In this document: one piece after another, positions 57,226-64,000 of the stretch
How positions within the stretch are numbered: the first letter of the stretch is position 1
How the letters are laid out: each line of letters begins with the position of its first letter
NCBI GenBank assembly: GCA_001305115.1
Contig: BCAA01000006.1
Location: 80,569-144,568, forward strand
Length of the DNA stretch: 64,000 bases
Reading direction: 5' to 3'
Source: Clostridia bacterium UC5.1-1E11
Lineage (GTDB): Bacteria; Bacillota; Clostridia; Oscillospirales; Acutalibacteraceae
Made by a program: the position numbers and the translations under genes
Notes under the pieces: generated by a model
The model's database searches: none
Told to the model about the DNA's origin: nothing
The model's input: only the letters and a program-made list of their open reading frames with translations

Positions 57226-58374
57226 TTATGCCGCTTCCGAAGAGCTTGCCTCGTCGGCTTCGGAACTCGCCTCACTGGTACTATCTGTGCTTTCTTCCGA
57301 AGAAGCTGTTTCCGAGGACGCTGCGACAGAAGAGGTTTCCTCCACGAACATATCTGGCTGATAGGAATCGATCGCCTTTTGGTTGATCTCCGCCGAGTAA
57401 CCATCTGCCGCCTCATCGATCATCTGTTTAAATTCTTCCTGCTTCATGTTCTGAAGAATCGCGGTACGGCTGGCCTCGTCGCTGATCTTATTCTCTGCCG
57501 TTGCAGTGACATCGTCTTTCACCAGCAGCACTTTATACAGGCCTTGCACCTCAACAATACGGCATTCACCGTCCTTCATGGATTTCAGGGACGTGCCGAA
57601 TTCCTCTGGATAAGAGGATGTCTCCCCATTGAAGTTGGCCGCGTCGGTGTAGAGTTGGACGGTATCGTCTCCAGAGGAAGTCTTGTAAGCATCCGCCGCT
57701 TCCTGAGCGGTCATAGAACCATCGTTAATCTTTGCCGCATAATCCTTGAATTCAGTATCGAGCTGAGAAAGCTCGTCTTCGCTCAAATTCGTACCGGTCG
57801 TCATATCGATGATCGGGGCCAGTACATAGGAGAACGCCATATAGTTCGTCACATAATAGTCCTTTACATCTGCGTCAGAAACCTCCTGTGTACCGCCTTT
57901 GCCGTAAATGGCGTCGAACACTTTGGTGTATTTCGTGTAATAATCGGCATATGCGAGATTAAAGGAGGACTTCGCAACACCGTATTCTGTCATGGCTGTA
58001 GAAATGGAACCCCAATAGCTGTCTGTCTGATCGGAAACCTGTTGGAGCTCGTCCTCGGTCAAAGAGATATTCAGTTCCTTCATCTTATCATCGATCACCA
58101 GGATGGACTTGGTCTGGCGCAAGGCATTTTCCTTGATCCAAGTAGCTGCATCCTGATCCTCCACGGTCTGCTCCAAGATGGGCTTTGTGGAATCCTCCAC
58201 CTGCACGCTAGCCTGCTGATATGCGCTGTACAGATTATAGATGTAAGCGCCAATCGGCACCGTAAGGTTGTCGTTCTTGACCGCCCAGCTCTTATCCGCC
58301 CCCGAACAGGCTGTGGCACTCGCCATAATTGCCAGCGACAGAACGGCCGCCAAGCATTTTTTCCATGTTTTCAT
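57226..58374 (-). CDS. Foldase-like lipoprotein (SurA/PrsA N-terminal type)
   Basis: 382 residues. Lipobox SATAC (Cys23). The body is helical with the chaperone-like N-terminal pattern (GAYIYNLYSAYQQASVQVED, IKENALRQTKSILVIDDKMK) and a mid region (DADVKDYYVTNYMAFSYVLA) that recalls PrsA/SurA; no clear parvulin active site is visible, so it may be a chaperone without isomerase activity. Ser/Glu-rich tail of about 40 residues. Probably assists folding of exported proteins. Confidence 0.7.
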   Translation of the reverse strand: MKTWKKCLAAVLSLAIMASATACSGADKSWAVKNDNLTVPIGAYIYNLYSAYQQASVQVEDSTKPILEQTVEDQDAATWIKENALRQTKSILVIDDKMKELNISLTEDELQQVSDQTDSYWGSISTAMTEYGVAKSSFNLAYADYYTKYTKVFDAIYGKGGTQEVSDADVKDYYVTNYMAFSYVLAPIIDMTTGTNLSEDELSQLDTEFKDYAAKINDGSMTAQEAADAYKTSSGDDTVQLYTDAANFNGETSSYPEEFGTSLKSMKDGECRIVEVQGLYKVLLVKDDVTATAENKISDEASRTAILQNMKQEEFKQMIDEAADGYSAEINQKAIDSYQPDMFVEETSSVAASSETASSEESTDSTSEASSEADEASSSEAA

Positions 58375-58626
58375 TATTACACTCTCCTTAAATTGCCGGC
58401 ACGCAAATGCATTTCGCGCAGTTCCGACGAATAATTTACGGCATTTTCAGCACATTAGACAATATTATACACCATATATTCCAATTTGTCCATCAAAAAA
58501 TCGACTTTACAGAAGCCAATGAACCCTTATACTCGATTTTTCATTCGAATGCTTTCCGTCATGGATTCCGATGATCGGGCTTTTGGGATACTCCGATGCA
58601 TTTGCGCAAATCACGAAAAAGGAAAA

Positions 58627-59007
58627 TTATGCCTGGCTGCGGGCCTGGGCCTTTGAAAGAAAACGCTCTTTTTCCACACTGACACGCTCATGCGTGCCGC
58701 GTGCGATCACGCCCGCATTGTCCTTTGCCTCCAAAGTAAAGCGGTACATACGTCCGTCCACCTCGGTCAGGGTCGCTGTAGCGGTCACCTTGACTCCCGC
58801 CACTGTAGGGCACAGATGCTCAATCGAAATTTGGCTGCCTACGGTCGTCCAGCCATCCTGCAATTCTTTTTGCGCTAATTCTGCAGCTGCACCTTCCAGC
58901 AGCGCAGCCACCATGGGCGTAGCAAAGACCTCCACACTGCCACTGCCAACCGCAGTCGCCAGCAACTCCGGTGTCACAACACATTCCTTTGTAAACGTCT
59001 TTTCCAT
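58627..59007 (-). CDS. Thioesterase family protein (FlK-like hotdog fold)
   Basis: 126 residues. VVTPELLATAVGSGSVEVFA, TPMVAALLEGAAAE (with catalytic-type Glu), TTVGSQISIEHLCPTVAGVK and AKDNAGVIARGTHERVSV fit the fluoroacetyl-CoA thioesterase-like group. Substrate unknown. AGGAGG lies nine bases before the ATG at 59007; the long upstream frame is not supported. Confidence 0.85.
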   Translation of the reverse strand: MEKTFTKECVVTPELLATAVGSGSVEVFATPMVAALLEGAAAELAQKELQDGWTTVGSQISIEHLCPTVAGVKVTATATLTEVDGRMYRFTLEAKDNAGVIARGTHERVSVEKERFLSKAQARSQA

Positions 59008-59121
59008 TGTATTTGCCTCCTGTTCCTGGTATAATTCTGAATAGTTTGCCGTCTTATTATAGCAGACTTTCCCCCCAGAAGAAAGTTCTTCTGTTTTCCA
59101 TTTTAAAAAGGAGCGAGCAAA

Positions 59122-59892
59122 ATGGAACAAACACCCCTCGCAAAACAACGTATTCATTTGATGGACGAGCTGCGCGGCTTTGCCGTTTTCTGTATGGTTT
59201 TTTACCACGGGTTTTATACCCTTGCCTATCTGTACCATCTGGAGCTTGGCAAGATTCTGCTTTATTTCTTTATGCCCGCAGAACCCTGGTTCGCTGGTTT
59301 GTTCATTTTAATCGCCGGCATCTCCTCCAATCTCTCCCATTCCAATTTGATTCGCGGCCTTAAGCTTGCGGGGGTTGCCTTGATGGTTACCCTTGCCACC
59401 TGGTTGGTGGTCCCTGAAGAGCGCATCCTGTTTGGAATTTTGCATTTTCTTTCCATATGTATGATTGCATTTGGGCTGATTCAGCCCCATCTTCGCCGGA
59501 AACAGCCCTTCACCTGGATTCCCACTGCCATCTGTGTCCTTCTTTATTTGTGTACAGCACAGATCGATCGGGGAATCCTTGGTATCGGCCCACTGAGCAT
59601 CCCCCTTCCCGATCAATTGTATGCCACCGACTGGCTTGCACCTTTCGGTCTGCACAGTTCCAGCTTTTTTTCCTCGGACTATTTTCCCCTGCTTCCATGG
59701 ATTTTCGTCTTTTTTGCCGGCACAAGTTTGGGGCGCCTAGCCGTTGAAGGGCGCTTTCCCGCCTTTGCTTACCGGTCCCGTGTGCCGTTTTTCTCCTGGC
59801 TTGGGCGCCATGCGCTGGTGATCTACATAGTCCATCAACCGGTCATTTACGGCATTTCCTGGTTGGTCAGCGCAGTTGCTTCCAACTTTTGA
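59122..59892 (+). CDS. Membrane protein with heparan-alpha-glucosaminide N-acetyltransferase-like domain (DUF1624)
   Basis: 256 residues, seven or eight spans. LMDELRGFAVFCMVFYHGFY is the DUF1624/YeiB-type opening with conserved Asp-Arg and His; FILIAGISSNLS and LGRHALVIYIVHQPVIYGI follow. Such proteins may move acyl groups across the membrane. AAAGGAGCG precedes ATG. Divergent from the thioesterase gene. Confidence 0.8.
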   Translation: MEQTPLAKQRIHLMDELRGFAVFCMVFYHGFYTLAYLYHLELGKILLYFFMPAEPWFAGLFILIAGISSNLSHSNLIRGLKLAGVALMVTLATWLVVPEERILFGILHFLSICMIAFGLIQPHLRRKQPFTWIPTAICVLLYLCTAQIDRGILGIGPLSIPLPDQLYATDWLAPFGLHSSSFFSSDYFPLLPWIFVFFAGTSLGRLAVEGRFPAFAYRSRVPFFSWLGRHALVIYIVHQPVIYGISWLVSAVASNF

Positions 59893-60012
59893 AGACAACT
59901 TCTGGCCGTTCCATTCTGTGAATCTTTGGATTTGAGAGAGACTTCTCAATCGATGATTTGATTTTCCATCAGCAGGGACTTCTAGCTGCCCGATGCCTAT
60001 TGGCTCGGGCAG

Positions 60013-60399
60013 CTATTTTTGTTCCGATTCTATGTCCTTCTTTCCTTTCGAAAACAGTTCCCGAATTCCCAGAACAAGCACAAAGGCCGCAAAACCTTTG
60101 CTCACCCACACTGGATGCAGAGTATTTGCCAACCATACACCTAAAAAAGCACCAGCTACTCCAAACGGCGCACACTTCAGAGCAAACTTATAGTCGATCA
60201 AATGGTGCTTTACATGGATAAAAATGGAGACAGCAGCAAGCGGCAGGAAAAAGATCAGGTTGATTCCACCCGCCTGCATCTGTTCCATGCCAAGGAACAG
60301 GGTCAGATAAAGCACAAGGATTCCTCCGCCACCCAAGCCGAGAGCGCTGACAAAACCGGCAATCAGGCTGGCAATCCCTGCGATTAACCACCCGCTCAT
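60013..60399 (-). CDS. Half-size TSUP/TauE-SafE family permease, second of a pair
   Basis: 128 residues, four spans: WLIAGIASLIAGFVSALGLGGGG, LVLYLTLFLGM, LIFFLPLAAVSIFI, and VSKGFAAFVLVLGIREL. The GLGGGGI motif is the TSUP signature. Normal TSUP proteins have about 250 residues and two such halves; here each half is a separate gene. The start overlaps the stop of the first half by four bases. Confidence 0.8.
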   Translation of the reverse strand: MSGWLIAGIASLIAGFVSALGLGGGGILVLYLTLFLGMEQMQAGGINLIFFLPLAAVSIFIHVKHHLIDYKFALKCAPFGVAGAFLGVWLANTLHPVWVSKGFAAFVLVLGIRELFSKGKKDIESEQK

Positions 60400-60770
60400 C
60401 GCAGAAGCAGCCGCACGGCTGCATAAATCATGAAGGCGCCAAAGGCTTTACGCAGGAGTTTATCTGGGATCTTCTGCATCAATAGCGCCCCTAAAATCGC
60501 CCCCAGTAGTCCTCCCGGCAAATAAGGCCAAGCATCGGAAAACTGGATCGCTCCGTTGACCAAATATAAGATGGCACTGACGAGGGAGATCGGTAGGATG
60601 ACCGCCAAAGAAGTAGCGTGTGCTTTCTTGAGTGGAATTCCCGATGCTTTTAGCAATGGTACAGCAGCAATACCTCCGCCCGCGCCAAATAGGCCGTTTA
60701 GCATTCCACAGAGCGTACCAATCAGCGCGGGGGTAAACTTTTTTAAACTGCTCAACTTTTCCATCTTCAT
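60396..60770 (-). CDS. Half-size TSUP/TauE-SafE family permease, first of a pair
   Basis: 124 residues. LIGTLCGMLNGLFGAGGGIA, AAVPLLKASGIPLKKAHATSL, then SAILYLVNGAIQF and LPGGLLGAILGALLMQKIPDK: a complete four-span TSUP half ending cleanly in VRLLLR. The ATGA overlap with the second half means co-translation and probable heterodimer formation. Substrate likely a sulfur-containing or other small anion, by family only. Confidence 0.8.
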   Translation of the reverse strand: MKMEKLSSLKKFTPALIGTLCGMLNGLFGAGGGIAAVPLLKASGIPLKKAHATSLAVILPISLVSAILYLVNGAIQFSDAWPYLPGGLLGAILGALLMQKIPDKLLRKAFGAFMIYAAVRLLLR

Positions 60771-60946
60771 GCCTTTGCTCCCTCTTTTGCAGTTCTCTCC
60801 GGTTATCTTTTGAAAAAAGTCTCGTTTTATTCCGATTTCATTTTACTACAATTTGTATTAATAATTATTATTTATACAAATAGATAAGACAATCTTGTTC
60901 CTCAGCAAAGGTTGTGCTATGATAAAAAGAAAAAAGGGGGATGCGC

Positions 60947-61312
60947 ATGTTTCAACAGGATTGGATTTTACGGCAAATTGAAATGATTGGTATTGTCTTG
61001 GCGCGTCTCCTATTTGGAAAAGATAAGCCGGATTATGAAATTGTCGAAAAGGAAAAGCTTTCGGATTCCGACCAACTCTACATTGAATTGATTCGCATGC
61101 TGGATGAGGGTAAGATCAATGAAGCTGAAAACCGCCTTTATGAGGAGCTGGACTCCTCGCGTCTGCACATGTTAGAGCTGGCTCTGGCCTTTTATTCCCG
61201 CTTAAATCAGTTTGACGACGCTTATCTCGAAGCGCACAACTACTCGCGTCAAGAGATTGAAGAGGGTTTGCAGTCTGTGACGAAATTCTTTGGTATACAG
61301 TTTACATGGTAG
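60947..61312 (+). CDS. DUF6483-like protein
   Basis: 121 residues. MFQQDWILRQIEMIGIVLAR (typical opening of this small Clostridia family), then LIRMLDEGKINEAENRLYEEL and ALAFYSRLNQFDDAYLEAHN, TPR-like helices. Cytoplasmic; role unknown. AAGGGGG lies before; ATG 60947 is better spaced than ATG 60941. Confidence 0.75.
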   Translation: MFQQDWILRQIEMIGIVLARLLFGKDKPDYEIVEKEKLSDSDQLYIELIRMLDEGKINEAENRLYEELDSSRLHMLELALAFYSRLNQFDDAYLEAHNYSRQEIEEGLQSVTKFFGIQFTW

Positions 61313-61578
61313 TTAGCCAGATTTGCCTGTCAGGTAAACAAGGCAGATTGTCTTGACAATGGGTACAGGCCTTACCTACATTCTATAGGCAATGGAACGA
61401 TCCATTATGAACAATTGCATGCGTATCTGTAAAAGAGGGCAAAGAAATTTCTGTAAGGGAATGCTAAAGGAAGTCATGTAAATGGTCCTTCGAACGCCCC
61501 CCTTTCCGGAAGAGTTATGGAGCGCGATCCTTTTATCAAGTATATTTCTGCCAAAAAGAGCCTTTAGGGGGAGTTTTT
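61313..61578. other. Spacer before the esterase gene
   Basis: A 16-codon frame (MERDPFIKYISAKKSL) starting at 61519 ends in the esterase ribosome binding site. Too short to call. No other feature. Confidence 0.3.
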
Positions 61579-62265
61579 ATGCAGTATATTTCTTTAGCAG
61601 GGCGTGCCTGTTCCCTATTTGTACCAGATCGCAAAATTCCAGCGGGCGGATTCCCGCTGGTGCTTTCCAACGATGGCGACATGCCCGCCGCGAATTTTGA
61701 CGCTCTGTTTTCCCGAAAAACACCAATCGGATTTGTCTTTTTGGCAGTGCCTCCGTTGGATCGAAACCGCGAGTATACCCCCTGGAAAGCGCCTGCTCTT
61801 TCCCAAAGAACTCCATGTTTTACGGGAGAAGGAGAGGAATACTTGCGTTTTTTGACCGAGAAACTTCTACCTGAGGCACGCCAAGACTTGCCCATCACCC
61901 AAGAAGCGGCCCACACAACACTGATAGGATATTCGCTTGGTGGTCTCCATGCTTTGTGGAGCGGGACACAGTGTGGTGCATTTGGTCAGATTGGCTGTCT
62001 TTCCGGTTCCCTGTGGTACGATGGAACGGTTGATTTCTTTTTGTCAAATGCTTTGCATCCGGTGGTCCATCGCGTCTATCTATCCTTAGGCGTTGCAGAA
62101 GAAAAAGCTCGCAATCCACGTATGGCTCGCGTAGGAAACTGTACCCGCGAGATCTACCGCTTCCTGCAATCTCAAGTCCCCTGCACATTGGAATGGAATC
62201 CGGGCGGACATTTTTGTAACATCCCGGGGCGTTTTGAGAAGGCCTTGGACTGGCTCTGCCGGTGA
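61579..62265 (+). CDS. Alpha/beta-hydrolase fold esterase
   Basis: 228 residues. The nucleophile elbow GYSLGGLHALW is clear; the acid and His are probably in the region of VAEEKARNPRMARVGN and GGHFCNIPGRFEKAL. Resembles the esterase D/IroE-type family. No signal peptide. GGGGGAG lies seven bases before the ATG. Confidence 0.8.
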   Translation: MQYISLAGRACSLFVPDRKIPAGGFPLVLSNDGDMPAANFDALFSRKTPIGFVFLAVPPLDRNREYTPWKAPALSQRTPCFTGEGEEYLRFLTEKLLPEARQDLPITQEAAHTTLIGYSLGGLHALWSGTQCGAFGQIGCLSGSLWYDGTVDFFLSNALHPVVHRVYLSLGVAEEKARNPRMARVGNCTREIYRFLQSQVPCTLEWNPGGHFCNIPGRFEKALDWLCR

Positions 62266-62364
62266 TGTGAAGTGGATACTGCCGGGAAAAGCGAGCAAGT
62301 GATGTCCTGTTCCCACTGCATTCGGAGATCAACGATTATATCACTCTGCGAATATGGCGCTTTA

Positions 62365-63115
62365 CCCTATTTCCTACGATCCTGTATATATCTGTTGAAT
62401 CGGTTTCTATATGCAAAATGATGCCGATTGCCCCTACAGTCAAACTTCCTCTTTCTTTTCCATATTCAGAGCTCGGCAGTTAAATTACTCTACGGGTATA
62501 TCCGTTTCCCTTATTTTCCACAGTCCTGTACATATCTGTTGAATCGGTTTCTATATGCAGAATGATGTCGATTGCCTTCGCAGTCAGACTTCCTCTTCCT
62601 TTTCCATATTCAGAGCTCGGCGGTTAATTACTCTACGAGTATATCTGCTTCCCCTATTTTCCACAGTCCTGTATATATCTGTTGAATTGGTTTTTATGCA
62701 GAATTATGTTGGTGTCCTCGCAGTCAGACTCTCTTTTTCTTTTCCATATTCAGAACTCGGCGGTTAATTACTCTACAGATATGTCTGCTGCCCCTATTTT
62801 CCACAGCACTGTATGTATCTGTTGAATCGGTTTTTATGCAGAATTATGTTGGTGTCTTCGCAGTCAGACTCTCTTTTTCTTTTCCATATTCAGAACTCGG
62901 CGGTTAATTACTCTACAGATATATCTGCTTCCCCTATTTTCCACAGTCCTGTACATATCTGTTGAATCGGTTTCTATATGCAGAATTATGTCGATTGCCC
63001 TCGCAGTCAGACGTTCGCTTTCTTTTCCATATTCAGAGCTCGGCGGTTAATTACTCTAAGGATATGTCTGTTTCCCCTATTTTCCACAGCCCTGTATATA
63101 TCTGTTGAATTGGTT
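62365..63115. repeat. Tandem repeat, ~142-bp unit, five full copies plus flanking partials
   Basis: The anchor CTGTA.ATATCTGTTGAAT recurs at about 62380, 62525, 62666, 62808, 62950 and 63092. Each unit also has CAGTCAGAC, TTTTCCATATTCAGA.CTCGG, CGGTTAATTACTCTA and TTTTCCACAG. Central units are nearly identical, the outer ones drift. No frame persists. Five units carry TTTTCCACA, which fits the DnaA-box consensus TTWTNCACA. Confidence 0.9.
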
Positions 63116-63305
63116 CCTTGTGTATAAATTGTTTTCATGTCTGTTGGGTATGAAGAAGCACAGGGACGGCAGTCGCGAGAGGTCTTCTTATTGAATATAC
63201 CACTTGCTAATCACTTGCTAAAGCTATTTTTCTAAAACCCAAATGGTTAAAAAAATACTAGAGAATCAAAATCGAGTGAAGTACAGAAATCCAAAAAGTC
63301 AAGTA

Positions 63306-63370
63306 AAAAGCAGCCGGAAACTGGATGCGCGATTGACAAATCGTATGTCCAGGTATCGGCTGCTTTTATA
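63306..63370. terminator. Long bidirectional hairpin terminator
   Basis: AAAAGCAGCCG / CGGCTGCTTTT outer stem, inner CTGGA..TCCAG and GCGATT..AATCG stems. It lies between the repeat array and the convergent 63481 gene. Confidence 0.75.
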
Positions 63371-63480
63371 GTGAAATCCAAGCATTGAAACAGAAACTTG
63401 TTTACGGCTGCTCTTTTTTATAAGCAGTCTAACATAAATGGCTTACAATTATTCGATTTTTCGTCAGATATGTATTCCCT

Positions 63481-63915
63481 TTATTCCAGTATTATTTTCC
63501 ACTTACATTCTTTCGAGCCACTCAAAATTGTCCCATTCGGCTCCACTCGAAAGCGCTTATCGGGCCAAAGCGTTTCTAAAGCAAACAGGATGCTCTGCCT
63601 AGAGCACTCGCACAACAGGGGAGACCGAACATATCCCTCTGTGTAGAGAACGCATGAACATTGCTCAAACGAAAAGAAATATGCTTTTTGTTCCTCAATT
63701 GTCTCGCTCCTCAGACCGGGAAACTCATTCACAGCTGTAAAAAAGCGATGTACATCCCCACCGGCTGCCTGATAGAGCTCCTGATAAAAGGCAAGCGTGC
63801 CCTGCTGGACACAATTTTTTCCACATGCACGGAACAATTTCTCCCGTTCTATCTGCTCCAATGCAGCAATTCCCTTTTCAAATCCTTGAAACCAAAAGAC
63901 CATATTTGAATCCAT
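63481..63915 (-). CDS. Cys-rich protein of unknown function (144 residues)
   Basis: AGGAGGAAAAAC precedes the ATG at 63915, so the gene is complete. FRACGKNCVQQG, then FEQCSCVLYTEGY and SPLLCECSRQSILFALETLW: seven cysteines in three clusters, which could bind metal. The GKNCVQQG/CxC/LCEC pattern recurs in small Clostridia proteins I cannot name with certainty. No signal peptide. Confidence 0.65.
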   Translation of the reverse strand: MDSNMVFWFQGFEKGIAALEQIEREKLFRACGKNCVQQGTLAFYQELYQAAGGDVHRFFTAVNEFPGLRSETIEEQKAYFFSFEQCSCVLYTEGYVRSPLLCECSRQSILFALETLWPDKRFRVEPNGTILSGSKECKWKIILE

Positions 63916-64000
63916 GTTTTTCCTCCTAGTCCTCTTTTACTGGCCAACGCATATCTGCTTTTCTTCACCGTCTTCTATTACATCTTTGCGCCTGTGTCCA

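Overview
The window looks like a chromosomal segment of a spore-forming, anaerobic Clostridia member, most likely Oscillospirales (Ruminococcaceae in the broad sense). The evidence is the spore genes (gpr, spoIIP, spoVAE, ytaF), a CIRCE-controlled hrcA-grpE-dnaK-dnaJ operon, pyruvate phosphate dikinase, a GGGtGRT/NifU-like pair, a TPP riboswitch on thiT, many TTG/GTG starts and strong AGGAGG-type ribosome binding sites. Placement is by gene content only. The DNA is of moderate GC apart from an AT-rich island at about 41.9-47 kb.

Layout. 0-2.5 kb: a dispersed repeat, then the GGGtGRT and Fe-S scaffold genes (minus). 3.1-8.3 kb: heat-shock operon (plus). 8.4-12.6 kb: a GNAT/YoaP protein, then lepA-hemW (minus), then a dead glycosyltransferase. 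13-18.4 kb: lipoprotein, spoVAE, a small membrane protein, rpsT, gpr-spoIIP and two unrecognised envelope genes. 18.4-31.7 kb: a MITE-like element, a small XRE regulator with a HAD phosphatase, tadA and a CPBP protease, another HAD, MATE plus cytidylate-kinase-like, corA, a 102-bp tandem repeat, a protease lipoprotein, ferritin, ytaF, tRNA-Arg with a decayed neighbour, a DUF5050-like protein, and a second XRE regulator facing a tiny hydrophobic peptide gene. 31.6-41.8 kb: ppdK (minus), then glmU-like, prs, pth and mfd (plus). 41.9-47.6 kb: AT-rich island of secreted and membrane proteins with a duplicated promoter-leader module. 47.7-56 kb: lipoprotein, riboswitch-controlled thiT, asnB, a CpXC protein, and an acidic Cys-cluster protein coupled to mnmA. 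57-64 kb: a foldase-like lipoprotein, thioesterase, membrane acyltransferase, a half-size TSUP pair, DUF6483-like, an esterase, a 142-bp tandem repeat carrying DnaA-box-like sites, and a Cys-rich protein.

A striking property is that 13 otherwise intact, often essential genes (hrcA, dnaJ, lepA, hemW, corA, asnB, mnmA and others) carry about 21 single-base indels, most at short homopolymers. This looks much more like uncorrected sequencing error than gene decay. Such genes are annotated here as one CDS each, with the indel positions given. True decay is seen separately, for example in the glycosyltransferase remnant, where nonsense codons and substitutions are present.

The best candidates for something undescribed are: (1) the duplicated about 130-bp regulatory/leader module ahead of two different secreted-protein genes in the AT-rich island, with a possible third dead copy between them; (2) the XRE repressor divergent from a 24-residue hydrophobic peptide with its own good promoter; and (3) the 142-bp tandem array in which five units carry a TTTTCCACA site.
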